Shown: positions 18,177-27,129, numbered from the stretch's first letter. The stretch: DNA of 64,000 nucleotides from Inquilinus ginsengisoli_B (GCF_050434925.1 NZ_JBNDJK010000001.1:6882001-6946000), one strand, 5' to 3'. Notes: generated by a model from the letters alone, not told the origin. Numbers and translations are program-made.

Positions 18177-19054
18177 CGCGCAACCTCCGCCAGGGCCTGC
18201 TCGATCTGCGCCGGCGACGGCACCTTGTGGTGCCACTCCACCCGGTCTTCCATGAAGGACACGCCCTTCCCCTTGATCGTGCGGGCGATGACGCAGCGCG
18301 GTTTGCTGGCCGGCGCGGCGGTGAAGGCGGCCCACAGCGCGGCGTGGTCGTGGCCGTCCAGCTCGATCACCTCCCAGCCGAAGGCGCGCCACTTGTCGGC
18401 CAGCGGCTCCAGCCGGCTGGTGTCCTCGGTGCGGGCGCCCTGCTGCAGCCGGTTGCGGTCGACGATGGCGGTCAGGTTGTCCAGCCCGCGATGGCCGGCG
18501 GACATCGCCGCCTCCCAGTTGCTGCCCTCCTGCAGCTCGCCGTCGCCGAGCACGACGAAGGTCCGCCACTCGGACCCGCTCAGCCGCGCCGCGATGGCGC
18601 TGCCGACGCCGATCGGCAGGCCGTGGCCGAGGGGGCCGGTGTTCGCCTCCACCCCCGGCACCTTGCGCCGGTTCGGATGGCCGTTCAGCACCGACAGAGG
18701 CTTCATGAAGCTGCCCAGCAGATCCGTCGGGATGAAGCCGCGCAGCGCCAGCGTGCTGTACAGCGCCGCGGCGCAGTGGCCCTTGCTGAGGATGAAGCGG
18801 TCGCGGTCGGGCCGCGTCGGGTTGGCGGGATCGAGGTCGAGCACGCCGAAGAACAGCGTCGCCAGGATGTCGGTCACCGACAGGTCGCCGCCGACATGGC
18901 CGAGGCCGGCCTGCCCGATCATGCGCAGGACAGAGCCGCGGATCTCCGCCGCCGCCCCGGCCAGGAGGCGCGCCCGCCCGGCCCCGTCCGCCGCGGCGAT
19001 GCGTGCCACGTCGAGGACCGTGTCGGGAACGAATGGGGGCTTGGGGTCGAGCAC
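18173..19054 (-). CDS. Transketolase, N-terminal subunit (split)
   Basis: This 293-residue thiamine diphosphate-binding half of transketolase has the diphosphate/metal motif GDGELQEGSNWEA (starting G170-D171-G172) ending at Asn201, and the conserved GLGHVGGDLS and SKGHCAAALY blocks. A GTG start at 19054 follows a GGAGGAG site. This is the first gene of a seven-gene operon: two transketolase halves, kinase, RbsC, RbsB, RbsA and SDR. With the second half it should transfer a two-carbon unit from a phosphorylated ketose made by the neighbouring kinase. Confidence 0.93.
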   Translation of the reverse strand: MLDPKPPFVPDTVLDVARIAAADGAGRARLLAGAAAEIRGSVLRMIGQAGLGHVGGDLSVTDILATLFFGVLDLDPANPTRPDRDRFILSKGHCAAALYSTLALRGFIPTDLLGSFMKPLSVLNGHPNRRKVPGVEANTGPLGHGLPIGVGSAIAARLSGSEWRTFVVLGDGELQEGSNWEAAMSAGHRGLDNLTAIVDRNRLQQGARTEDTSRLEPLADKWRAFGWEVIELDGHDHAALWAAFTAAPASKPRCVIARTIKGKGVSFMEDRVEWHHKVPSPAQIEQALAEVAR

Positions 19055-19067
19055 CGCTCCTCCGGAT

Positions 19068-19081
19068 TGAATAATTATTCA
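19068..19081. promoter_or_regulatory. 14-bp palindrome at the transketolase operon promoter
   Basis: TGAATAATTATTCA is a perfect palindrome just upstream of the ribosome site of the transketolase operon. The same half-site TGAATAAT recurs at 19235-19242, close to the divergent SorC-family gene, within the wider inverted repeat CTGAAT/ATTCAG (19234-19272). The 253-bp AT-rich intergenic region is otherwise gene-free. These are likely binding sites for the SorC-type regulator. Confidence 0.6.
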
Positions 19082-19307
19082 TACTCAGATTTAAATTCAT
19101 GCTATCCATGAGTCGAAACTGCGTCAAGCCGCTCAGTCCAACGGTCCGCCCAAAGGACGGAAATAGGAGAAAATTCGCGGATAGGCTTGGCTAGGACGCG
19201 CAGCTTTCCGCTTGACCGGGCATCAGTTAGCGTCTGAATAATAAATTCGTGATGCATAAAAATTCGATTCAGCCGAACCGGCACCAGACGATCGAGGCCG
19301 CCTGCCG

Positions 19308-20282
19308 ATGAGCCGCACCAACGAGCTTCGCCTGATCACCCGGGTGGCGCAGATGTACTATGTCGACCGGCTGAAGCAGTCCGACATCTCGCAGCGGCTG
19401 CACATCTCGCAGGCCACGATCTCGCGGCTGCTGAAGCGGGCCGAGGACGAATCCATCGTCCGCATCACCATCAACGCGCCGCGCGGCACCTATGTCGACC
19501 TGGAGACGGGACTGCGCGAGCGCTTCGGCCTGACCGAGGCGATCGTCGCCGAATGCGGCGAGGACCGCGAGGAATCGATCCTGGCCGGCATCGGCGACGC
19601 CGCGGCGCATTTCCTGGAGACCACGCTGGACCCCGGCGAGGTGATCGGCATCTCGTCCTGGAGCGCGTCGCTGCTGCGCATGGTCGATGCCATCAACCCG
19701 CTGAAACGGATTACGGCCGAGCGGGTGGTGCAGATGCTGGGCGGCATGGGCAACCCCGCGGTGCAGGGCCACGCCACCCACCTGACCACCCGCCTGGCCC
19801 AGCTGACCGGGTCGCAACCCCAGCTCCTCCCCGCCCCCGGCGTCGCCGGGTCGGCCTCGGCGAAACGCGCTCTCTTGGCCGATCCTTATGTCCGGGCGAC
19901 GATCGAGCAGTGGCGGCGCATCACCCTGGCGCTGGTCGGCATCGGCGCAGTCGAGCCGTCGAAGATGCTGGCCAACAGCGGCAACGTCTTCACCGGCGAG
20001 GAGCTGGAGGCGGTGGCCCAGGCCGGCGGCGTCGGCGACATCTGCCTGCGCTTCTTCGGCGCCTATGGCGCCCCGGTCCAGACGCCGCTGGACGAGCGGG
20101 TGATCTCGATGTCGCTCGACGAGATCGGCACCGTCCCCCGCATCGTCGGCGTCGCCGGCGGCGCCCGCAAGGTGGCGGCGATCCGCGGCGCCCTGCTGGG
20201 CCGCCATATCAACACCCTGATCACCGACCGCTTCACGGCGGAGAAGCTGCTGGCCCAGTCCGACAACGACTTCGCCCGCTAG
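19308..20282 (+). CDS. SorC-family sugar-binding transcriptional regulator
   Basis: This 324-residue regulator has an N-terminal helix-turn-helix (QSDISQRLHISQATISRLLK, about residues 23-42) and a C-terminal sugar-phosphate-binding domain like SorC/DeoR/CggR. The domain includes GIGDAAAHFLE and IVGVAGGARKVAAIRGAL near the end. It is transcribed divergently from the transketolase-kinase-importer operon and 22 bp upstream of an SDR gene. Members of the family sense a phosphorylated sugar, here probably the kinase product. Confidence 0.92.
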   Translation: MSRTNELRLITRVAQMYYVDRLKQSDISQRLHISQATISRLLKRAEDESIVRITINAPRGTYVDLETGLRERFGLTEAIVAECGEDREESILAGIGDAAAHFLETTLDPGEVIGISSWSASLLRMVDAINPLKRITAERVVQMLGGMGNPAVQGHATHLTTRLAQLTGSQPQLLPAPGVAGSASAKRALLADPYVRATIEQWRRITLALVGIGAVEPSKMLANSGNVFTGEELEAVAQAGGVGDICLRFFGAYGAPVQTPLDERVISMSLDEIGTVPRIVGVAGGARKVAAIRGALLGRHINTLITDRFTAEKLLAQSDNDFAR

Positions 20283-20304
20283 AAACACATCCGGGAGAGA
20301 CCCC

Positions 20305-21087
20305 ATGCCCCGCTTCACCGACAAGACCGTCGTCATCACCGGCGCCAGCCGCGGCATCGGCGCCGCCATCGCCCGCCGCTTCGCCGCCGAGGGCGCCTCC
20401 GTGCTGCTGGTGGCCAATGAGCCGAGCGTCGCCGACGCCGCGGCCCGGATCGCGCAGGAGGGCGGCCGCACAGCGTCCTTCGTCGCCGACGTCACCGACC
20501 CGACCCAGGTCGCGGCCCTCTATGACGAGGCGGAGCGGCAGTTCGGCAAGGTCGACATCTCGATCCAGAACGCCGGGGTGATCACCATCGCCCGGATCGA
20601 GGACATGACCGAGGCGGAATGGGACAAGGTGCTGGCGGTCAACACCAAGGGCGTCTTCCTGTGCTGCCAGGAGGCGATCCGCCGGATCCGCAAGCATGGC
20701 AGCGGCGGCCGGCTGATCAACACCGCTTCCGGCCAGGCGCGGCAGGGCTTCGTCTTCACGCCGCATTACGCCGCCTCGAAGTTCGGCGTGGTCGGCGTGA
20801 CCCAGAGCCTGGCCAAGGAGGTGGCGAAGGAGGGCATCACCGTGAACGCCTTCTGCCCCGGCATCATCGACACCGATATGTGGGCTTACAATGACGCCGC
20901 CTGGGGCAGGCTGCTAGGCGATTACAAGCCGGGCGAGCTGATGGCGGAATGGGTCCGCGGCATCCCGATGGGCCGCGCCGGCAGCGGCGAGGACGTGGCC
21001 GGTCTGGTCGCCTTCCTGGCCAGCGACGACGCCGCCTACATCACCGGCCAGACCATCAATGTCGACGGCGGCCTGATCATGTCGTAA
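20305..21087 (+). CDS. SDR-family oxidoreductase
   Basis: This 260-residue classical SDR has TGASRGIG for cofactor binding, the NAG motif (QNAGVIT), Ser in NTASGQ and the catalytic HYAASK. It ends VDGGLIMS. A GGGAGAG site precedes the ATG and the gene lies 22 bp after the SorC gene, so both are likely one transcript. Together with the SDR at the far end of the divergent operon it gives two dehydrogenases for one pathway, perhaps acting on epimeric substrates or in consecutive steps. Confidence 0.87.
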   Translation: MPRFTDKTVVITGASRGIGAAIARRFAAEGASVLLVANEPSVADAAARIAQEGGRTASFVADVTDPTQVAALYDEAERQFGKVDISIQNAGVITIARIEDMTEAEWDKVLAVNTKGVFLCCQEAIRRIRKHGSGGRLINTASGQARQGFVFTPHYAASKFGVVGVTQSLAKEVAKEGITVNAFCPGIIDTDMWAYNDAAWGRLLGDYKPGELMAEWVRGIPMGRAGSGEDVAGLVAFLASDDAAYITGQTINVDGGLIMS

Positions 21088-21190
21088 CGGGCGGAGAGCC
21101 GGGCTCCGGCTCATCCATTGCCCTTCCTGTGGATATGTTTCTCATCATCTGCTGTTGATGAGATGAAAACCACAGGCCAGTGGAGGTGGC

Positions 21191-21559
21191 ATGGAGAGCC
21201 GTGAGCCCCCGCCCCGGGTGCTGATCGTCGAGGACGACACCTGGATCGCGGCGATGCTCGAGGACATCGCACTGTCTGCCGGCCTCGAGGTCGTCGGTCC
21301 GGTCAGCACGCTGCGCGAGGCGGTCCGGATCGCCAGTTCGGAGCGGCTGGATGCAGCAATCCTCGATATCGGCCTCGGCCGCACGGAGGTCTATGCCGCT
21401 GCCGACGTCCTCGATGAGCGCGGCATCCCCTTCGCCTTCGTCACCGGCCGGTCTGAGTCGGAGATCGAGCTGCTGCATCGCGGCCGCCCGGTGTGGACCA
21501 AGCCGTTCCTGCAGCAGCAGATCGCCAACGGGCTGAAGGACCTCATCGCACGGCGGTAA
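21191..21559 (+). CDS. Single-domain response regulator (receiver only)
   Basis: This 122-residue CheY-like receiver has acidic pocket Asp15-Asp16, phospho-acceptor Asp59 (AAILDIG), Thr85 (FVTGR) and Lys104 (WTKPF). There is no output domain. It has an excellent GGAGGT ribosome site. It ends 5 bp from the convergent SulP gene. Lone receivers of this type in alphaproteobacteria act in phosphorelays or by protein-protein contact. No partner kinase is adjacent on the same strand; the nearest kinase is at 23850-25172. Confidence 0.9.
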   Translation: MESREPPPRVLIVEDDTWIAAMLEDIALSAGLEVVGPVSTLREAVRIASSERLDAAILDIGLGRTEVYAAADVLDERGIPFAFVTGRSESEIELLHRGRPVWTKPFLQQQIANGLKDLIARR

Positions 21560-21564
21560 GAGCC

Positions 21565-23079
21565 TCAGGCCCTGAGCGCCGCCGCCAGGCGCTGGCCGTG
21601 CGGCTGGGCCGGCGGCGCCTGCAGCTCGACCGGCGCGGCCCGACGCTCGGCCCAGTCGGCGATCATCTCCATGCTGGTGTGGTCGATCTGGGCCAGCCCG
21701 CCGGCATCGAGCCGGACCGTCGCGCCGGGCGGCAGGGCCTCCAGCGCCCGCAAGAGGGCCGGCAGCTGCAGGAAGGTGGCCGCCCCCTCCAGCCGCAGCT
21801 CGGCCTCGCCGGAGGGCAGGTCCCGGCGCCGGATGCGCAGCGGCATGCGGCGCAGATGCGGCAGCACCTCCAGCAGCGACAGCGCCAGCCCGACCAGGAC
21901 GCCGGTCAGCAGATCGGTCGCCACCACCATGACCACCGTGGCCGCCCAGATCGCCGCCGGCAGCACGCCGTGCCGATGCAGCAGCTCGCGCACATGCTTC
22001 AGGCTGACCAGCCGCCAGCCGGTGACCACCAGCACGCCGGCCAGCGACGCCATCGGCACCTCGCGCAGCAGCCAGGGCAGCAGGGCGACGGCGGCCAGGA
22101 TCCAGGCGCCGTGCAGGATCGTCGACAGCCGCGTGGCGGCGCCGGCCTGGACATTGGCCGAGCTGCGCACGATCACCCCGGTCATCGGCAGGGCGCCGGC
22201 CAGGCCGCACAGCAGGTTGCCGACGCCCTGGGCCGACAGCTCGCGGTCGTAGTTCGTGCGCACGCCGTCGTGCATCCGGTCGACCGCGGCGGCGGAGAGC
22301 AGCGTCTCGGCGCTGGCGATCACGGCGATGACCAGTGCGGCGGCCAGGATGCCGCTTTCGCCCAGCCGCGACAGGTCGGCCATGGTCGGGACCGAGATGC
22401 TGGTGAGGATCGCATCGGGTACGTCCACCCGCTGGACCGGCAGTGACAGGGCCACGGTGAGGACGGTCCCGGCGACGACGCCGACCAGGGCACCGGGGAT
22501 GAGGCGGAGCGATTGCGGCCGCAGCTTTTCCCACAGCACCATCGCCAGGATGGTGGCGCCGCCGGCCAGCACCGCCGCGGTTGCGGACGACCATTGCAGC
22601 GGCAGCAGGCTGAGCAACGCCGCCGGGATCGCCGCCAGGTTCTGCAGCCCGTCCGGCAGCGGCGCCCGGCCGAACAGCACCTGCAGCTGCGCCGCCACGA
22701 TCAGCACGCCGATGCCGGCCAGCATGCCGTGCACCACCGCGGGCGAGATGGCGCGGAACCACTTGCCCAGGCGCAGCACGCCGGCGCCGAGCTGCAGCAG
22801 CCCGGCCAGCACCAGGATCGGGCCCAGCATCGCCAGCCCGAAATCCTGCACCAGCTGGAACACGATCACCGCGAGACCCGCGGCCGGGCCGCTGACCTGC
22901 AGCGGCGATCCGGCCAGCAAGCCGACGACGAGGCCGCCGATGATGCCGGTCACCAGCCCCTTCTCCGCCGGCACGCCGGAGGCGACGGCGATGCCCATGC
23001 ACAGCGGCAGGGCGACCAGGACGACGACGATCGAAGCCGGCAGGTCGCGCGCCAGCGAGGATGGAAGGAAACGCGCCAT
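21565..23079 (-). CDS. SulP-family anion transporter (bicarbonate/sulfate-type)
   Basis: This 504-residue inner-membrane transporter has 10-12 hydrophobic helices, beginning with LPASIVVVLVALPLCMGIAV, and a short C-terminal STAS-like domain (about residues 415-490, with VRLDAGGLAQIDHTSMEMI). It starts 5 bp after the carbonic anhydrase stop codon. SulP transporters linked to carbonic anhydrase are generally taken to carry bicarbonate (BicA-like), so a role in CO2/bicarbonate supply is likelier than sulfate uptake. The ion specificity is not proven by sequence. Confidence 0.9.
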   Translation of the reverse strand: MARFLPSSLARDLPASIVVVLVALPLCMGIAVASGVPAEKGLVTGIIGGLVVGLLAGSPLQVSGPAAGLAVIVFQLVQDFGLAMLGPILVLAGLLQLGAGVLRLGKWFRAISPAVVHGMLAGIGVLIVAAQLQVLFGRAPLPDGLQNLAAIPAALLSLLPLQWSSATAAVLAGGATILAMVLWEKLRPQSLRLIPGALVGVVAGTVLTVALSLPVQRVDVPDAILTSISVPTMADLSRLGESGILAAALVIAVIASAETLLSAAAVDRMHDGVRTNYDRELSAQGVGNLLCGLAGALPMTGVIVRSSANVQAGAATRLSTILHGAWILAAVALLPWLLREVPMASLAGVLVVTGWRLVSLKHVRELLHRHGVLPAAIWAATVVMVVATDLLTGVLVGLALSLLEVLPHLRRMPLRIRRRDLPSGEAELRLEGAATFLQLPALLRALEALPPGATVRLDAGGLAQIDHTSMEMIADWAERRAAPVELQAPPAQPHGQRLAAALRA

Positions 23080-23084
23080 GCCGC

Positions 23085-23759
23085 CTACTCCGCCGCCAGG
23101 CGCGGCATCGGCGGCAGCGCGACCGGCAGGCCGCCCGTGTCGTCGAGCCGGCCGAAGCGGCCGGCGGCGCCGTCATAGGCCAGGGTTTCGCCGGTCTCGA
23201 GCTCGAAGAACCAGCCGTGCAGGCGCAGCCGCCCCTGGGCGATCCTGGCCGCGACCGAGGGATGGGTGCGCAGGTGGTTCAACTGCGCCACCACATTCTC
23301 CAGCGCCAGCGCGCGCAGCGTCTCGGGTTCGCCGCGGTCCGGCGGATAGGCCTCGCACACCACCCGGTGGGCGGCGTGGCTGTGGCGCAGCCAGGCGGCG
23401 ACGTTCGGCATGTCCTGCAGCACCTCGGGGTGCAGCAGGGCCTTCATCGCGCCGCAGTCGGAATGGCCGCAGACCACGATGTCGCGGACGCCGAGCGCCA
23501 CCACCGCGTATTCGATCGCCGAGGACACGCCGCCATTGGCCTGGGAGAAGGGCGGTACGATGTTGCCGGCGTTGCGGCAGCAGAAGATCTGGCCCGGGCC
23601 GCTCTGGGTGATCAGCTCCGGCACCACCCGGGAATCGGCGCAGGAGATCACCAGCGCCTGGGGCTGCTGGCCGTCGGTCGCGAGCTTGCGGTAGAGCGGC
23701 TGCTGCTGCGGGAAGATCTCGGCGCGGAACCGCGCCATCCCGAGGAAGAGGTCGTCCAT
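23085..23759 (-). CDS. Beta-class carbonic anhydrase
   Basis: This 224-residue enzyme interconverts CO2 and bicarbonate. The zinc ligands are complete: Cys40 (SCADSR with Asp42 and Arg44), His99 and Cys102 (CGHSDCGA). The ATG at 23759 gives the family length; upstream in-frame codons add an unconvincing extension. It is followed 5 bp later by the SulP transporter gene and preceded by 90 bp and a two-component system on the same strand. Confidence 0.95.
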   Translation of the reverse strand: MDDLFLGMARFRAEIFPQQQPLYRKLATDGQQPQALVISCADSRVVPELITQSGPGQIFCCRNAGNIVPPFSQANGGVSSAIEYAVVALGVRDIVVCGHSDCGAMKALLHPEVLQDMPNVAAWLRHSHAAHRVVCEAYPPDRGEPETLRALALENVVAQLNHLRTHPSVAARIAQGRLRLHGWFFELETGETLAYDGAAGRFGRLDDTGGLPVALPPMPRLAAE

Positions 23760-23849
23760 CCTTGGCCTCCAATGCATGAGCGAGGGTCTTGCACCGAGAG
23801 GATGGGATTCCTGTTTTTCGCATGTGCGAACGGCTCGTGACAAAGTGTT

Positions 23850-25172
23850 TCAGCGCCTCGGCAGGGTGACCTCCGCGGTCAGCCCGCCGCCCGGCCGGTT
23901 GATCAGCGACAGCCGTCCGCCCTCGCGCTCCACCACCTGAACGGCAATGGCCAGGCCGAGTCCGACGCCGCCGGTCGCGCGGCTGCGCGATCCTTCGATG
24001 CGCTGGAACGGCTCCAGCACCCGCGCCAGCTCGGCCTCTGGGATGCCAGGGCCGTCATCCGAGACGGCGATCGCCATATCGATTTCGCTGCAACGCAACA
24101 CGACCCGCGCCGCGCCGCCATAGGCGACCGCATTGTCGATCAGGTTGGCGAAGGCGCGCTTCAACCCCAGCGGCCGGGCGTGCAGCACGGCGCGATCCGG
24201 CCCTTGATAGACGACGTCCTGCCCGGCATCGGCGGCGGCGTCGACCAGCGTGGTCAGCAATGCCACGAGGTCGACCGCGCGCGGCGGCTCCGGGTCGGCG
24301 TCACCCTTGAGATAGGCCAGCACCGAGCCGACCATCTGCTCCATCTCGTCGAGATCGGCCTGCATCTCGGCCTGGACCGGCCGGTCCTCCAGCAGGTCGG
24401 TGCGCAGGCGCAGCCGGCCGATCGGCGTGCGCAAATCGTGTGACACGGCGGCCAGGGCCTGGGTCTGGTCGGCGATCAGCCGGGCCAGCCGATCCTGCAT
24501 GGCGTTGAGGGCCCGGGCCAGGCGGCGCACCTCCATCGGCCCTTCGACCGCGACCGGGACCGGCCGGCCCCGGCCGATCGCATCCGCCGCCCGCACCAGC
24601 TGGCGCAGCGGCGCCCCGAGCGCGCGGACCAGCAGCGGCGCCGCCATCAGCAGGCAGCTGGCCAGCAGCGCGGTGGAGAGCAGACTGCGCAGCAGGTCGG
24701 GCAGGCCGTGCTGCAGCCGGGTCACGTCGAAGCCGAGCACGGAGCCGTCGGCGAGGCGAAGCTCGCCCCGGACCCGATGCGGCTCCCCCTCCCCGCTTCC
24801 CCGATCCAGGATCAGGCCACGCCCGGCCAGACCGGAATCGCGCTTCTGCAGCCGCGCCTCCAGGTCGCGCAGCCAGGGTGATGCGACGCCTTCCTCGGCT
24901 CCGGCCGGACGCTCCGACCAGCTCAGGGCGAGGTCGGCAGTGGACAGCGCCTGCGCCAGCCGCGGCCGCTGCCCGGGCGGAACGCTTGACAGCGCCCGCT
25001 CGCCGATCGCGAGCCGTTCGGCCAGGTGGTCGGCATGGACATTGCCGGCCTTGTACCGCTCGGCCAGCTCCTGCAGCACCGCAGCGCCGAGGAACTGCAG
25101 CAGCACGGCGGACAGGACGAGCAAAGTGAGGCGGCCCAGCAGGCCGCGCGGCCAGACGACGCGGCGGATCAC
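23850..25172 (-). CDS. Sensor histidine kinase (EnvZ/OmpB-type)
   Basis: This 440-residue membrane kinase has TM1 at about residues 12-33, a periplasmic sensor of about 130 residues, TM2 at about 163-182, HAMP, a HisKA domain with His245 in SHDLRTPIGRL, and an ATPase domain with NLIDNAVAYG, DDGPGIPEAE and GVGLGLAI. The GTG start overlaps the response-regulator stop (GTGA). The periplasmic domain has no motif I recognise. The carbonic anhydrase gene begins 90 bp after its stop. Confidence 0.94.
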   Translation of the reverse strand: MIRRVVWPRGLLGRLTLLVLSAVLLQFLGAAVLQELAERYKAGNVHADHLAERLAIGERALSSVPPGQRPRLAQALSTADLALSWSERPAGAEEGVASPWLRDLEARLQKRDSGLAGRGLILDRGSGEGEPHRVRGELRLADGSVLGFDVTRLQHGLPDLLRSLLSTALLASCLLMAAPLLVRALGAPLRQLVRAADAIGRGRPVPVAVEGPMEVRRLARALNAMQDRLARLIADQTQALAAVSHDLRTPIGRLRLRTDLLEDRPVQAEMQADLDEMEQMVGSVLAYLKGDADPEPPRAVDLVALLTTLVDAAADAGQDVVYQGPDRAVLHARPLGLKRAFANLIDNAVAYGGAARVVLRCSEIDMAIAVSDDGPGIPEAELARVLEPFQRIEGSRSRATGGVGLGLAIAVQVVEREGGRLSLINRPGGGLTAEVTLPRR

Positions 25173-25903
25173 CGGTGCTCCACATCCGCCGTGAACATGT
25201 AGCCGACGCCGCGGATGGTGCGGATCAGGGCGCCCTCCGTGCCGCCGGAGCCGAGCTTGCGGCGCAGCCGGCTGACCAGCACGTCGACGCTGCGGTCCGA
25301 CGGGCTGCCGAGGCGCGAGCGCGACAGCTCCAGCAGCCGCTCGCGCCCGATCACGCGCTGCGAATGCTCCAGGAAGCTGACCAGCAGGTCATGCTCGGCG
25401 CCGGACAGTTCGACCTCCGCTCCGCCGGGGTCGACCAGCCGGTGGCGGCGCCGGTCGAGCACCCATCCGGCGAAGCGCAGCACCTCGCGGGCGGAGCGGC
25501 CGGGGAACGGCTCCAGCGCCGCGCCCCGGCGCAGTGCCGCGCGCACCCGGGCCAGCAGTTCGCGCCGGCCGAAGGGCTTGCTGATGTAGTCGTCGGCCCC
25601 GACCTCGAGGCCGACCACCCGGTCCATCTCCTCGCCGCGGGCGCTGACCATGATGATCGGCACCGGGCTCCGGGCCCGGAGGGCGCGGCAGAGGTCGAGC
25701 CCGTCGGCGCCCGGCAGCATGACATCGAGGATCAGCAGGTCGACCGGCGCCGTCTCGATCGAATCCCACATCTCGCGGCCGTCGCCGACGCCGGTGGCGC
25801 GCAGCCCGTTCTCGCGCAGGATGCGCACGATCAGGGATCGGGTGCCGGGATCGTCCTCGACCACCAGCACGTGGTCGGAACGCAGGGGGCTGGATTCGTT
25901 CAT
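25169..25903 (-). CDS. OmpR-family response regulator
   Basis: This 244-residue regulator has a receiver domain (Asp17-Asp18, phospho-acceptor Asp60 in LLILDVMLPG, Ser87, Lys109 in ISKPFG) and a C-terminal winged-helix DNA-binding domain ending IRTIRGVGYMF. The ATG at 25903 removes a short, unlikely upstream extension. It forms an operon with the downstream kinase and probably controls it, and perhaps the carbonic anhydrase-SulP genes transcribed next in the same direction. Confidence 0.94.
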   Translation of the reverse strand: MNESSPLRSDHVLVVEDDPGTRSLIVRILRENGLRATGVGDGREMWDSIETAPVDLLILDVMLPGADGLDLCRALRARSPVPIIMVSARGEEMDRVVGLEVGADDYISKPFGRRELLARVRAALRRGAALEPFPGRSAREVLRFAGWVLDRRRHRLVDPGGAEVELSGAEHDLLVSFLEHSQRVIGRERLLELSRSRLGSPSDRSVDVLVSRLRRKLGSGGTEGALIRTIRGVGYMFTADVEHR

Positions 25904-26181
25904 CGCGGATCCAAGGGTCCTTTGACAGTGGAAACCGGAACGCATCCTCCCTGTCGACCATGAACACCCGCGATCGACGCCATTTTCGTTAAAATATTCG
26001 ACAAAGACCCGACAGATACGGCAAGCATAGCCTGATCGGCGATAGAAGATTTATTCATAGACCTCAACTGCAATAAGGTCGCATCCACCGCAGAAACAAA
26101 GAACAATTTAAACTATTCACGATCATTCGAGCCGGAGGCGAAACGATGACAACGAAGCGAAGCGGTACAGCCCGCCTCGTA
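25904..26181. other. AT-rich intergenic region upstream of the two-component system
   Basis: This 278-bp gap is markedly AT-rich between about 25980 and 26120. It lies before the response-regulator start and after the LysR stop on the same strand. It should hold the promoter of the two-component operon and the end of the LysR transcript. I see no gene and no strong hairpin beyond ATTTT/AAAAT arms near 25982-25995. Confidence 0.5.
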
Positions 26182-27090
26182 TCAGCGCCCCGGCCGCAGC
26201 ACGGATCGCGCCACGTCGATGAAGGCACGCAGCTTCGGCTGGTCCTGGGCCCGCCGCGGGAAGTACAGGAACAGGCCGGGCGTGCGCGGCAGGAAGGGCT
26301 GCAGCACCTGTTCCAGTTCCCCGGAGGCGAGTTCCACCGCGACCGCGATATCGGCGATATAGGAGAGCCCGAGACCGGCCCGGGCGAAGGAGGACAGCAG
26401 CCCGCCATCGTTGACGATCAGGCTGCCCGGCGGGTCGACCGTGAGAGCGCGCCCTTCGCGCTCGAATTCCCAGCGATAGATCGCGCCGGAGGTCGGGAAG
26501 CGGTAGCGGATCGCCTCGTGCCGGGTCAGGTCCTCCGGCCGCTCAGGCCGGCCCCGGGCATCGAGATAGGCCGGGCTGCCGACCACGGACCAGGCGATGT
26601 CGCGGGTCAGCCGCACCGCCGCCATGTCGAGTTCCACGTACTCGCCGATGCGGATGCCGGCGTCGTAGCCGCGGGCGGTGAGATCGACTGTGGCATCGTC
26701 GACCGCGATCTCGACCGCGACCCGCGGATGGCTGCGGCGCAGCGCCGCCACCACCGGCTCGACCACCAGCGGCACCGCCATGCGCGGCACGGTCAGGCGC
26801 AGCAGGCCTGTCGGCACCGTACCCATCGCCCCGGCCACCTCGATAGCCGAGACAATCTCCGCCGTCGCCGGCCCGACCCGCGCCAGCAGCGCGGCGCCGG
26901 CCTCGGTCAGCCCGACCCGGCGCGTGGTCCGGACAAACAGCAGCGTGCCGAGCCGGCCCTCCAGCGCCTTGACCGCCTGGCTCACCGCCGCCGGCGACAC
27001 GCCGAGCCGCGCCGCCGCCCCCGTGAAGCCGCCGGCCTCGGCCACGGCGAGGAAGGCGGACAGGCCGGTGAAGGGATCGGACGCGGTCAT
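26182..27090 (-). CDS. LysR-family transcriptional regulator
   Basis: This 302-residue regulator has an N-terminal winged HTH (GFTGAAARLGVSPAAVSQAVK) and a C-terminal substrate-binding-like effector domain. It resembles the CrgA/DmlR-like branch, with motifs such as GYDAGIRIGEYVE and DARGRPERPEDLTRH. It is divergent from the Tat-signal SDR gene, 103 bp away, which it probably controls. Confidence 0.93.
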   Translation of the reverse strand: MTASDPFTGLSAFLAVAEAGGFTGAAARLGVSPAAVSQAVKALEGRLGTLLFVRTTRRVGLTEAGAALLARVGPATAEIVSAIEVAGAMGTVPTGLLRLTVPRMAVPLVVEPVVAALRRSHPRVAVEIAVDDATVDLTARGYDAGIRIGEYVELDMAAVRLTRDIAWSVVGSPAYLDARGRPERPEDLTRHEAIRYRFPTSGAIYRWEFEREGRALTVDPPGSLIVNDGGLLSSFARAGLGLSYIADIAVAVELASGELEQVLQPFLPRTPGLFLYFPRRAQDQPKLRAFIDVARSVLRPGR

Positions 27091-27129
27091 GCGCCGATTA
27101 TAAACCGGAACTTAAAAGCTCAAAAATCC

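Noticed and set aside
17226..19127. An apparent 633-residue protein covering both transketolase halves
   Set aside because: Only its C-terminal half is real. Upstream of 18176 the frame is out of phase with the N-terminal transketolase gene, which ends with its own stop in an ATGA overlap, so this is a split and not a fused transketolase.
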